A DNA stretch of 64,000 nucleotides from Nematostella vectensis (Eukaryota > Cnidaria > Anthozoa > Actiniaria > Edwardsiidae). The position numbers and the translations under genes were made by a program. Positions 1-10,673 of this stretch are shown in pieces. The notes beneath the pieces are model-generated. The model saw only the letters and a list, made by a program, of their open reading frames with translations. It was not told where the DNA came from and did no database searches. The stretch is taken from NCBI RefSeq assembly GCF_932526225.1, contig NC_064034.1, positions 7,178,001-7,242,000 on the forward strand, read 5' to 3'. Positions within the stretch are counted from its first letter, which is position 1, and each line of letters begins with the position of its first letter.

Positions 1-1399
1 TGGAAATAAAAGGTTATATTTCGGCAGCTTTGTTATACGGATCTCTTATGTATGGATATCACAGGTATATTTCGGCTGCTTTGTTATGTCCTTACATCTT
101 CCGCGGCTTACAGACATCCACTCGAGATCGGCCTTGCCGTTGTTAGCGCTTGCACAAAGGTTTGTATAAAAGTCTCCTCTCCATCGGACACTCAGCATGA
201 TGCAAGTGCGTTTCATTCATTCATTCATTCATTCATTCATTCATTCATTTTTTATTTTGCACTATTTTGAATAAGATAAAGAATATTTGGATACAGGTAG
301 AAAAAAGGGGAAGTTAACTATTTACGGTACTTAAGAAGAAAAAAAATTTAAGGTGCGCAGTGACCATAGAAGCATAAGCTTTCGAGATGGTCACTGCCAC
401 AGTCAGATTTCGAGGGTCTTACAGGATATTATTATAATATTATTATAATATTATTATTATTATTATATTTTTTTTTTTTTTTTTTTTTACAATATATAAT
501 ATATAAATAAACAAAATATAATATTTTAGAGTGAGGAAAAGTAAATCTGGCCAGGGTGGATCAATATTAATTCTGATTATTTAATAAATGCAATTTCAGT
601 TGTTCTATGAAGGAATTGTAAGGTAAGGACTTAATGCAATTAAGTAGCGTAATTAAGCGTATTAAGTAATTAGCGTATTAAGTAATTAATTAATTAATTA
701 ATTAAGTAATTAATTAAGTAATTAAGCGTATTACGTAATTAGCGTATTAAGTAGCGTAATTAAGTAGCTGTAGCGTGACACGAGGGGTGCGCTTAACCAC
801 GCAAACACCTTAAACCGTAAACACCGTGTTTATCAGATATCTTCCTAATAAGTAGCTTTGTTTACCACCGATTTACGTCAAACGGAACTTATTAAATGTA
901 TTTCTATCAACCTGGATGAGTAAGTTCTCTTAAAGCCCTCTCGAAGGTGACCGGGACTTGGTAACTGATAGCAGATCGACAAGAGTGTTTTGTTCACGAT
1001 TGATGGGGTTTGCTGGGCTATTTTACTGCGTGCTAAATAAAACACCTTCATACACGCAGCGTTTGCCCTGTTGTTTAATACCAAAGCGATATGTATACCG
1101 CTTTTAGCGCGACTCCGGCGTCAGAGGGAGTGATGCTATCTCATGTTAGCTCCTGTGGTCGGCGGTATTTTTGGACCGCCCTAGTGATGACAAACGTCGC
1201 TTTCGTGGGTTCGAATGTAACTGTTGATCCGTAACACGCAATAAGCCGCTGTGCTGACGGAGACGTCAGGCCATCCACCAATCGGTGACCATTTCCTCGG
1301 GGTCTGGTTCATTCTACCGGATATGAAATCCAGTTCTGCTAGAGTCGGGTTACTGGTGATGCAATCAGTGTGTGACGGAAGCCGGCCACATTGCAAGTC
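1..1399. other. AT-rich intergenic DNA with simple repeats
   Basis: No convincing gene is visible. The stretch holds a TTCA tetranucleotide run (about 209-249), an ATT-rich stretch leading into a poly-T tract (about 425-488), and a low-complexity array built from TTAA, TAAT and AGCGTATTAAG words (about 640-770). The short open frames here are not supported by splice sites, motifs or composition. Confidence 0.6.
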
Positions 1400-1406
1400 T
1401 ATAAAA
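1400..1406 (+). promoter_or_regulatory. TATA box upstream of small ORF
   Basis: The sequence TATAAAA lies 92 bases before the first downstream ATG. That leaves room for a start site near 1430 and a leader of about 60 bases that contains no other ATG. The spacing suits a core promoter. The assignment is inferred from position only. Confidence 0.4.
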
Positions 1407-1491
1407 TGAAACCGACCATAAAACACCGGCATAACGATTCTCAACTCAATCACGGTAACAAATCAAAGCGCAGTTATTGAAGTCTTACGCA

Positions 1492-1722
1492 ATGGACGCC
1501 TATTCTAAGCACATCTGCTTGGTGGAGCAAAATGCAAGCACAAAGACAAGGCCAGTCTTCGAAAAAGCCTCAATTCCAACTTATAGCAGGGAGACGCGGG
1601 CTCAAAGACTTTTGTCCATACAAGAGCTAGTGTTCGAGTTCAGCATTGTCGTTTTGGTTCTCGGCTGCTTCCTAGCTCTTGCTATGTCTAGAAGAATGTT
1701 GAAGCAAGAAAACGTTGTTTGA
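1492..1722 (+). CDS. Small single-pass membrane protein (hypothetical)
   Basis: This is an unrecognised 76-residue single-exon ORF. The start is the first ATG after the TATA box, in good context (G at -3, G at +4). A hydrophobic stretch at about residues 46-66 (FSIVVLVLGCFLALAM in its core) follows a polar N-terminal half and is followed by a short basic tail (SRRMLK), so it would make a single membrane-spanning segment. An AATAAA signal lies 25 bases after the stop (1747-1752). The ordered TATA, ATG, stop and poly(A) signal make a real gene plausible. No family is recognised and a chance ORF cannot be excluded. Confidence 0.4.
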   Translation: MDAYSKHICLVEQNASTKTRPVFEKASIPTYSRETRAQRLLSIQELVFEFSIVVLVLGCFLALAMSRRMLKQENVV

Positions 1723-1890
1723 ATATCATTTTGAAAAAGAGACTGGAATAAAATGTCCACCATCAAGGTCGGCAAAGGTTAAAGAAACCGCAAGAAAAAC
1801 TTTTACTAAACAACTTCAGGACTGACGGTTTCCTAACAAAACGCCAGAGGGAAGACTCTAAAAACAAGGAAACTCAAAAACGTTACTAAA

Positions 1891-2193
1891 ATGTGCATCA
1901 AAATGGAACATGTAATGCACGGACAATCCGACATTGGCCCTAAACACCAAGGCTACGAAATGGTATTACGCCAACAAGAAAAAATATGCGAGGAATTCTT
2001 GCAATTTGCTGAACATCGCTTGCGGGAAGAAAAGATAATTAGCGACACACAAGACCGTAACGCATTTAAAAGATTGACCTTCGCGTGTAAGCATAGTGTC
2101 GGGAAAACTAGAAAAACGAGAACGAGCAGAAACAATTCAGAAAATGAAAAGATCGATTATTTATTGAACATAAAAATGCAAAATATTTATTGA
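1891..2193 (+). CDS. Hypothetical basic 100-residue ORF
   Basis: This ATG-initiated single-exon ORF starts 168 bases after the preceding small ORF on the same strand. It has a charged, helix-prone middle (residues about 25-60, rich in E, K, R and Q) and a basic C-terminal third rich in K, R, T, S and N. An AATAAA signal (2200-2205) overlaps the region just past the stop. No domain is recognised. It could be the second ORF of a bicistronic transcript, a separate small gene, or chance. Confidence 0.25.
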   Translation: MCIKMEHVMHGQSDIGPKHQGYEMVLRQQEKICEEFLQFAEHRLREEKIISDTQDRNAFKRLTFACKHSVGKTRKTRTSRNNSENEKIDYLLNIKMQNIY

Positions 2194-2205
2194 TATTTAA
2201 ATAAA

Positions 2206-3182
2206 TTATTTGAAAATCAGCTTTTTTTGTGTTAATGTTTTTTTAACCAATAAATTTAAAGAGAACATTCTGGGGTCGGTACCTGAAAGGCCGATTAATT
2301 CAACTTTTCCCGGTAATTGCGCCTATCCCCGGGGTAAGCGAGTAAAAGACTGGTTTGATGAGTACAATTTACACAGGAAACCCGGTACATCAACAAATAA
2401 GAATTCTTGAGTATTTATTCAAGGAAGCAAAGCAACTCCAGATCATCTGTATAACATTATTTCATTTCCAACAACGCGATATGAGCATGCGTGCGATGCG
2501 CCTTTCGACCGTAAAAGTAAACCAAGAGTCCTTTTTCTCAATTCACGCGTGCTCATCCCAGTCTCCCATAGACCATTTACACGAAGGACCATACAGTATC
2601 TTTCTTTGGAGATAATTTGTTTTTTAACAATCGACAGGGGCCAGTGCAGTTGGGTGACAAAGGCTCTGTTATTATGAGAGAGATATGGGAGGGTTAATGA
2701 AGATTGTAGTACTATACTATTGCATTAGAAATGCGGGTAGTGTCTGAAGGGTCATTTGTGATATGAAAAGTCCGGTAATACCGGCCCCGTTAGGTTATCG
2801 GGGAGATCTTTCAGGATACTTTTTCGGTTGCGGAAATGCGTTCTCAAAGCAGCGGTATTCTCCCTGTTGTTGTTTACGGGCTCCCGATAAGCACATAAAT
2901 TTTAAAGGTTATAAATAGATTGGCTAAATAGTTATTGAATTTGAGTCCTAGCTCGTCGTGACACACAAAACAATGCCGCCGTAGCATCGGCAGAGAAAAG
3001 AACAAGTAATAAATTTCCAATATGTAGTGAAAGATATCCATGAAACGTATTCAATGCAAATGCATTCAAATGAATCAAGTCAATTGTTTCATCTTCATAC
3101 ATTTGCATTGAATACGGCTCATGAATAGATAATACGGCGTTTGAACTTAGCCTACCTTCGAAAACTTGTTAACAATCTTTTT
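2206..3182. other. Intergenic stretch with a short hairpin
   Basis: No supportable gene is seen. An inverted repeat pairs CGTATTCAATGCAAATG (about 3046-3062) with its reverse complement (about 3101-3117) around a loop of roughly 38 bases. This resembles a small foldback relic. Confidence 0.45.
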
Positions 3183-3195
3183 AGGCGCTCGGTTT

Positions 3196-3993
3196 CCCTG
3201 CTAGCAGAGGCCTCTTTTCTCTGTATTTCGCTGGGCTGGAGTTCGCGAGGAAAAGATACCTCTGCCATGGGTCGCAAGTTCGTTTGATCAAACCGCCGTC
3301 CACGATCGTGGACTGGAGATCCAGAGCGCATGCTCCGTTCATTAATTACTAGACAAGTTTTGAGCTCACAATGACTAGCGCATGCGTGAAGCGTTTATCC
3401 GCTTTTGGGGATAATAAGCCCGCATTCGAAACGGCGTCCTCCGTCCTCCGTCCCACTCGACGAATTATAAAAGAAGCCATTCAACGCCTTGTCTTCATTC
3501 AGATTTTTCTCTCTTTTGACTTACGAGTCAATCTACCGTTTACAGCCTTTGTATATTCTTCTGGAATTAGCTAATCTAAGTTTACCAAAAAGTTTTGTAA
3601 CATTTTCTTCGAGTCCAACTGTGCGATATTTACATTGAAGAAACTCGCCTGCACAGATGTCTTTCAGATGATTTATTCCACAAACAAGACAAAACTCGTC
3701 TTTGCTGCGTTTGCTGTTCAATATTTTTAGTGGCGTTTTAGGTGATTGAAATTGAACAGTTGTTTTCTTTTTTCGGAGAGGAGAACTAACCGGGAGTTTG
3801 ATTCATAATTTGCGACAAAAAATAGCATATTGACAGCTTTCGCGCGATGGTACGGGTTTTGGCACGTCATGCGGTCGCTTATTAACGCTCACGCATGCGC
3901 AACGAAAACATTTTCGACCCATGGCAGAGGTCTCTTTTCCTCGCGAACGCCAGCACAGCGAAATACAGAGAAAAGAGGCCTCTGCTAGCAGGG
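3196..3993. mobile_element. MULE-like non-autonomous element with 79-bp TIRs
   Basis: Positions 3196-3274 and 3915-3993 are 79-base inverted copies differing at about three positions, with ends beginning CCCTGCTAGCAGAGG. The direct repeat AGGCGCTCGGT occurs beside both ends (3183-3193 and 3994-4004, with two extra T on the left). A 10-11-bp target duplication with long inverted ends points to the Mutator-like group. The 640-bp interior has no transposase frame, so the copy is non-autonomous. Confidence 0.75.
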
Positions 3994-4004
3994 AGGCGCT
4001 CGGT

Positions 4005-4460
4005 GACAGCTACATAGCAAATAATTAGACAGAGATTAAACCTGATTGGTTAATAATTGATCGCATAAAATGTTAGCCGTGATTGGTCCACTTCTAACTG
4101 GGCTGAACTCACTGGGTTCACCTGTTCACGTATTAAAGCATTGTAATGGTTCCCCACTGACTCGTACCAAAGCGTCTCAAGTCAGTTAAAACAGGTGAAA
4201 AATATACTATGAGCCATGGATAACGCTGGTGCAAAGGAACAAGAGAAGGGTCAGAATGAGCGCTTAGTCCCCGTCACGCTAGTTAGCGCCTTGGTACGAG
4301 GTAGAGCGTTGCCTCTGTGATCAGATTTCACTACAACTCGACAAGCATATTGATTATTTAAACATGATGAATAACCAGATAACGGATCTCGAAATTCAGC
4401 TAGGACCCTCTACTAACTACGGCTAGGAATATATATAATTATTCTTATGGTTACTGTGGT
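4005..4460. other. Unassigned sequence between two elements
   Basis: This lies between the TIR element and the LTR retrotransposon. A 34-codon open frame begins at the ATG at 4216, and a helix-prone reading in another frame follows. It could be the remnant of another retroelement, but nothing firm is recognisable. Confidence 0.3.
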
Positions 4461-4465
4461 ATGTG
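4461..4465. repeat. Target-site duplication, left (ATGTG)
   Basis: ATGTG sits directly outside the left LTR end and is matched at 10452-10456 directly outside the right LTR end. This defines the insertion boundaries. Confidence 0.8.
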
Positions 4466-4700
4466 TGTTGGTAATGTTTCGAACCAAACGACACTCTGAA
4501 TTAACGATCTCCGACTTTCTTCCCCCTCTATTCGAATCAGCTCTCAACCTTTCTACAATCTGTCTTTCCCTCTCACGAGTTCACCCCGTGCCTTGGTCAA
4601 CGATACGCGATCCTATTACTAATTACATATTACATAATTGGTGATCATAAACTAATAACTGTAACAACTTCCGGTACACAGAAACGGAACTTCCGGAACA
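4466..4700 (-). repeat. 3' LTR of the BEL/Pao element
   Basis: This is a 235-base LTR. On the element strand it begins TGTTCCGGAAG and ends CATTACCAACA, giving the usual TG...CA termini. Its first 186 bases match 10266-10451. Confidence 0.85.
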
Positions 4701-4702
4701 CA

Positions 4703-4714
4703 CTCCCCCCTTTG
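4703..4714 (-). other. Polypurine tract of the BEL/Pao element
   Basis: On the minus strand an A/G-only run including AAAGGGGGGAG lies immediately before the 3' LTR. This is the position expected for the plus-strand primer of reverse transcription. Confidence 0.75.
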
Positions 4715-4718
4715 ACTC

Positions 4719-7700
4719 TTAGGAGTCAAGCAACGCTCCGATCGCGATTCTATTCTGCGCGTGCAGTGCTGCTGCCCGAGTGGACCTGGCTCTGGTAGAC
4801 AGTGCAGCCCAGTGATGGGCTGGTGTAAGCTCCACCTCTCCGACCTCATCGTACACATATGTAAGCGGCCTGTCGTTCAGTGTGCTCTCGACCTCCACCA
4901 AAACTGTAATTAGCTCATCATAGGTCAATCGTGCCTCGCCCAAGGTCTTCCTCAAACACTGCTTGACGCTTCCTACCATTCTCTCAACCCACCCCACCAT
5001 GGAGCCTTCTCTAGGTTGAATTGCCAAGATACTCTGTTGACCTCTAAATATGCTTGTACCTCCGGGTGGTCATGTAGCTCCCTCAGGGCCTTTGCTGCGG
5101 CTTTGAACGTTTTCGCATTGTCTGACACTGTAAGCGTTGGAGCTCCCCTCCTGGCTGCAAACCTTCTAAGGCATCTCCTGAAAGTACAAGCCTCTAAATC
5201 TACCACTAAATCGAGATATAATGCTCGTGTCACGCAACACGGGAAAAGTGCCACATACGCCTTCTGCATCATACCTGTGCTACTCTTGTAATAGAGAGGA
5301 CCTGCAAGTCTACTCCTACTTTGGATAATGGCTCTGCCTGCGTGACTCTAAAGCCTGGTAAATCCGCCACGGGAGGCTTTGCGTATGCCCTGCCTTCTAG
5401 CTTCTTACACGTGACACACCTATGCACTATCTTCTTCACAACTTGTCTACCTTTCGGAACCCAGAACCTTGTCCGCAACTGCGCTAAGGTGCCGCTAACA
5501 CCACTGTGGTGTAACTTACTATGGCAGTCTAGTATAACCAGCTCTGTCAGCCTGTGATCTCTCGGTAATACTATGGGCAGTCTAGTATAACCAGCTCTGT
5601 CAGCCTGTGATCTCTCGGTAATATTATGGCAGTCTAGTATAACCAGCTCTGTCAGCCTGTGATCTCTCGGTAATATTATGGCAGTCTAGTATAACCAGCT
5701 CTGTCGGCCTGTGATCTCTCGGTAATATTATGGGCAGTCTAGTATAACCAGCTCTGTCAGCCTGTGATCTCTCGGTAATATTATGGCAGTCTAGTATAAC
5801 CAGCTCTGTCGGCCTGTGATCTCTCGGTAATATTATGGCAGTCTAGTATAACCAGCTCTGTCAGCCTGTGATCTCTCGGTAATATTATGGGCATTCTAGC
5901 GTCTGTCGCAAGCTCGGAATTACCCAGTCTCCCTCTGCACCTAAGTATGCCTGCCTCTTCTACTAAATCCAGCTGCTTGGTCACCTGATTAAACGTCGCT
6001 TGTTGCGTCAAGTCTACTTGTGCTGACTTTATCCACTCTAGCTCTGCGTTCGTCATCTCCTCTCTAGATAACCTGCCTGTCATCCTGTCTTCTACTTTCT
6101 CTGCCCTAACATTGTGCATGAACCTCCGAACATACGCTGTTACCTTGAACAACTTGCTACAATTACTGAAATTGTTAGGGTTGATTAAACTAGATATGTC
6201 TCTATCCTCGGTACTCTGGTGTTGACCACCATACTTACAGTGCCCTTCTCCTCTTCCGCCCCCAGCTGGCGTTCTCTCGATCTTTAATGCTGGCCATCCC
6301 TGTTCGGGAACAGTCAGCCAGGGTGGCCCATTCCACCACAGTGCACTACTCTTAAGTAGCTTAAGTTTGGAGGCGATGCACCCCGTGACCCAATGTAGGC
6401 CGGGTTCTGTTCTCCCGGGCAATGTCTCCACTCACCGTTCCTAGTTAGCTCCAATATTATCTACTCTGTGCTTAACAAACTGTTTCCACTCATTTTTGTT
6501 CGCCAACCAGTATAACACTGTTTTGCTATCTGAACAGTACACCTCCCTTTCTACTTCAATGAGTTTGCCTAGGGCTTCTTTAACATGGCTGACTAGACGG
6601 GCAAGGATTAACGCGGCCATTAGCTCTAACCTGGGTATTGTCATCTCCTGAAGAGGGGCCACTCTAGTCTTGCTGCAAAGTAACCTTACCTGCCTCTCTC
6701 CCCCCACGTCGTATACGAGGTATACGACGGCACAGTACGCCTTGCGACTCGCATCAGCAAACCCGTGAATCTGCACCTTACGGTCGGACGTGTCCAATAC
6801 TCACTGAGGTACTTCAGCACTCATCAAATTTCCCAGGTCTTTAACCCAGGCCTCCCACTCTTTCCTTACCTCTCCAGTCAATTCCTTGTCCCAGGTTAAC
6901 TCGGTCATTCGAAACAGGGTCTGAAAAAGGATTCTTGCAGCTACAGTTACTGGGCTTGCTATTCCTAGGGGATCGGACATACCTGCAAGAACACTGAGCA
7001 CATTTCGCTTCGTCGCTGGCGACTGTTGCGCCTTATCATACAGGTGGCCAAATGTGAGTCCTATAGTGTCACTACTGTTATTCCAGGGTAGGCCTAACAC
7101 CTTCTGAATATCACAGTCGCTTGCCACGCCCTGGTTAGTCTTACCACGCGCCACACCTTCTTGACTAGCTGGCATACATCTCCCGTGGCTAACATCCACC
7201 CTACCTCTGAGCTCGCTATCGTTAGTCTGCCACTTGCGCAGGTTAAACCCACCTTCTGCCAATCTCGACTTGGACTTCACGTATAACTCATACGCCTCTT
7301 CCGGGGTGTTACTCCCTGTCACCAAGTCATCTACATAAAAACTGTTGACTAACATCTCTACAAACTCAGGATCTATCTCTTTAAACTTCATGAGGTGGTG
7401 CCTCAAGGTTCCATTCAATAGAAATGGCGAGGCGTTCAGACCAAACACCACTCTACAAAACCGGTATACCATGATTACGGAATCCTCCTTTCTCGGGTCC
7501 TCTGGTAACACGCCCCTTTTACCTGTCTTCGCCGACGCATCATAGATCACTCTTACCGGTGTACTAGTAGCAACATTCCTACGCACTACCGCTCTATGTG
7601 GTAAGTAATGGATCTTGCTACCATCTTCTAACGCATGAACCGGCTCTATCACTCCCCACTCTAACTGACCCTTAATTACTGCCTCATACTGGTCTAGCAT

Positions 7701-8441
7701 TTCTGGCTCTTGCCTAAGCTTTCTCATTGTGCCATGAAGGCGTCCTAGGCTGTTTTCGTAATTAGAAGGTAACGGTCTGTGGTTGACCTTCCATGGTAAC
7801 TTAACCGAATACCTCTCTCTATTGAAACAAATGTTATCCAGAAATTCTTCCTGTACTCCCTGTGTCTCTCTAATAACTAGGGTCTCTAAATCCCACAGTC
7901 TCGCTATCTCACTCTCCAAACTCTCTGATTGCTCTGCTGACCGGTCTTGGACTAACAAATTAGCCTGTACTATCTGTACATTCTCTACACATTCACTATC
8001 TACTGTCATAGGGCCTGACAATACCCATCCTAACTCTGTCTCTATGGCGACGGGTTCCTCTACTTTGCCTCGAATTACTCCACCTTTCTGAAAATGCCAA
8101 AGATAATCCGCTCCAACTAAAATCTCTATTTCTAGTCTTTCCTCATTCCTATTCACATCTGAGAACCATAAACCTTTGAGGTGTGGAAACTGATCTCCAG
8201 CTAACTCTACATGACCATTGGGTATGCTTGAAATCTCTGGCACTACGAACGCCTGCACATTAATGCTTGCACCTCCATTTACAGGACTTACATTAAACTC
8301 TACTACCTCTCTGAGCGTGCCTTTCTGGTCGCGCTGACCAAACGCGTTAATGCAAAGCCATTCACGCCTAACGACAGGAAGTTTGGCTTTGCGCGCTGCC
8401 GACGCCGTAATGAATGAGCGGTGACTTCCGGCGTCAAACAA
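4719..8441 (-). pseudogene. Pol polyprotein remnant (protease, RT, RNase H, integrase)
   Basis: The longest open piece, 6801-8441, begins with an aspartic-protease active-site region (FDAGS) and continues into reverse transcriptase with the YVDD catalytic box. The part of the palm that normally carries the first catalytic aspartate is missing between YDASAKTGKRG and VYRFCRVVFG. A TGA near 6793 separates it from the RNase H segment (6441-6797, with FADAS and DSKTVLYWL). Integrase zinc-binding and core parts lie at 4719-6431 but are split by frameshifts and by a tandem array at 5523-5890. The C-terminal tail is shorter than usual. It cannot encode a working enzyme. Confidence 0.9.
5519..5895. 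repeat. 52-53-bp tandem array inside integrase remnant
   Basis: About seven units, starting at 5523, 5576, 5628, 5680, 5733, 5785 and 5837, contain GGCAGTCTAGTATAACCAGC and are alternately 52 or 53 bases long. The unit is integrase zinc-domain coding sequence, so the array is an expansion of part of the gene. Its length is not a multiple of three, so it breaks the frame. Confidence 0.9.
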
Positions 8442-9099
8442 AAACCGCCCCCATCCCAGCTAATAATGCCCTGCGCTGTTTGTGCGTACCAGAGCCAACA
8501 TGAAAACTTTCCGCAAACCCCGAAGTTACGTGATTTGAAGTAGCTTCTCCCGCTTGCTCGCTCTCCCCCCGTTCCTGCTGTGGCGTTTCTGTTTGGCCAC
8601 TAGCTTGATTTTCGCATATTGAAAGATGATGCGCGCCCGCGCAGCCCTTACAGTTACTATCTTTCGATCTACACTCGTAGGACCTGTAATTTTTTCTAAG
8701 GCATCTAAAACATCTAGCATACTTAATTAAGATTTTCTTTCGCTCTCCCGGGGACTTGAATCTCTCACAGTTCTCTGACTTGTGTTTTCCAAGACAATAA
8801 ACACACGTCCCTTGTCCATTAGCTTCAACAAATAATGCGCTCCCGCTTGTTTGCCTTTGCATACCGTCTTGTGGTTTCTTGTTACTTGCCCCAGAAGAAA
8901 TAGGCTTGTGCTCTTCTCTCAGCTCTACCTCCGCTCATATCTCAGCCAACAGTCTTTCCATACTCGATGACATGAAGTCTTGGTATCCATGAGTGATAGT
9001 GAGCCGGAACGAGCTCGGCAACTTCTATAGCAGGGCCGGTACCACGATCCCCGAATAACTTGTTTCACTTACATTTAGAGCTTCTAGCCCTCGGAAATG

Positions 9100-10074
9100 G
9101 GCTTTACCTCTTAATCAGGAACACTATTGTTGGCCAAAAACGTGGTGTTCTGGAACACCCTTGCCTTGTTGAATACAGCGGTCTGGGAACAAATCCACGA
9201 AAGTTTTGAATTCTTACTTCTTATCTCACTCAGCAAAATTTTGTGAGATTTTATTCAGCTAATTGCCTGGAGTGTATTGTACCGAACAACTTCCCACACA
9301 AAACAATTATGTCTACAAGCAATACAATCATAGAAAGCACTAGTACTTTGATATCACCCCTTTAAAGGGTTTACTTAGAATTGCTGAAATTACTTTGAGA
9401 TTGTTTTTTACTACAATCTGCTGTTTCTGATGAAATTTCTCGAAATCGGTAGGGTTCCTGCGCAGCCGTATTTTAAATTGTCTGAAATAAAATAAAATGT
9501 CCAGAATAACTGAAAATAGCAACATTGTGACCTTATTCACTAACTACGGCCATTTACCCACATATAAGTGATTTCTTCGTTTGTTACACGCCGAACACGA
9601 AGTCGGACTGATGCCGCCATCTTGGCCGTGAAGTCTCTTCGACTGGACCCTAGCCACACAGGCAGACCAAAAAACGCGGCCTCTTCGATCGACCCGATCA
9701 ACCCAGAGATCCATCGACCCAGAGATCTATCGGCCCAGCGATCCATCGACCCAGCAAACAATCGACCCAGATATTCATCGGCCTAGCGATCCATTGGCCC
9801 AGCGAACCATCGACCCAGAGATCCATCGACCCAGCAAACCATCGGCCCAGCGAACCATCGGCCCAGCGATCCATCGGCCCAGATATTCATCGGCCTAGCG
9901 ATCCATCGACCCAACGGTCTAGCGATTTAAAGATATGCGGATCTAGCGTTCCATCGAGTCAGTTTCTCCTGAGATAACTTATGCAGTTGAGGTATTGATA
10001 TAACATGTTATCAGCATAAACACTGTTAGTGGCTTGTGACGTCAGTTGTGAGGTTCTTACACCGAGGATCAGCC
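9100..10074. mobile_element. DNA element nested in gag, 8-bp target duplication
   Basis: About 975 bases interrupt gag between two copies of CGGAAATG (9092-9099 and 10075-10082), and the gag reading resumes on the other side. The ends are GGCT...AGCC with weak inverted similarity further in. No transposase frame is present. An 8-bp duplication suits hAT-like or related DNA transposons, but the family is not settled. Confidence 0.7.
9690..9950. repeat. Minisatellite of GATCCATCGRCCCAG-type words
   Basis: This is a degenerate tandem array of units about 15-17 bases long, combining 'ATCCATCG', 'GCCCAGCG' and 'ACCCAGAG' words. It lies inside the nested element. Confidence 0.75.
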
Positions 10075-10456
10075 CGGAAATGCCTCTCCGCTACATCGTA
10101 CAACCGCCTCAGCCTCGTTAAGTCCCCATCGTTAAAAACAGGCGACAGGTTAAGTAGGTCGTTAATGTGCGACCGCTGTATAGCCTCGGTTTTGCCATAT
10201 AGCTTGCGAAGTATTTCGATAGCAGCGCCGTAGTTTGCCGCGGTCATCGCGAAACCAGCAATGGTCTTTCTTCGCCCTTTATTCGAATCAGCTCTCAATC
10301 TCTCTACAATCTGTCTTTCCCTCTCACGAGTTTACCCCGTGCCTGGTACAACGATACGCGATCCTATTACTAATTACATATTACATAATTGGTGATCATA
10401 AACTAATAACTGTAACAACTTCCGGTTCACAGAAACGGAACTTCCGGAACAATGTG

Positions 10457-10628
10457 TTGGCATGTAGACTTCATACATGCCACACCGTGTGAAAATCCTG
10501 GTTATGCGCTGCAATATCATGACTACTGCTGGTAGGCTAGTAGGGGGGGGGGGGGGGGGGGAGGAGGTAGGTAGGTAGGGACGGACAGACGTTCGGACAG
10601 ACAGACAGACGGACGGACGGAGGGACAG

Positions 10629-10673
<45 letters not shown>

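Larger units (their letters stand above)
8434..10298 (-). pseudogene. Gag remnant interrupted by a DNA element
   Basis: A DUF1759-like helical gag region is encoded near 10026-10298 (KTIAGFAMTAANYGAA...). The frame resumes left of 9099 with a gag-like LEALN segment, but contains stop codons. Two zinc-knuckle-like Cys/His clusters (CVYCLGKHKSENC and CFRCLRKNYRSYEC) lie at 8434-8862. The N-terminal part of gag is absent because a deletion joins it to the LTR near 10266. The leading residues of the 10026-10298 frame are therefore LTR-derived. Confidence 0.85.
4466..10451 (-). mobile_element. Defective BEL/Pao LTR retrotransposon with nested insertion
   Basis: The element runs on the minus strand. 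A complete 3' LTR (4466-4700) is preceded by a purine tract. A 186-base piece of the 5' LTR remains at 10266-10451. The 5-bp repeat ATGTG flanks the outer ends (4461-4465 and 10452-10456), as expected for a BEL/Pao insertion. In order from the right come gag (DUF1759-like, then zinc knuckles), aspartic protease, reverse transcriptase with YVDD, RNase H, an H2C2 zinc region and integrase core, and a DUF5641-like tail. Deletions, stops, frameshifts, an internal tandem array and a nested transposon make it non-functional. Confidence 0.92.

Noticed and set aside
1181-1453. 90-codon minus-strand ORF
   Set aside because: It overlaps the TATA region of the plus-strand small gene and shows no domain or supporting signals.
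9429-9447. CTGATGA...CGAAA resembling a second hammerhead
   Set aside because: The bases between cannot form stem II and no stem I partner exists.
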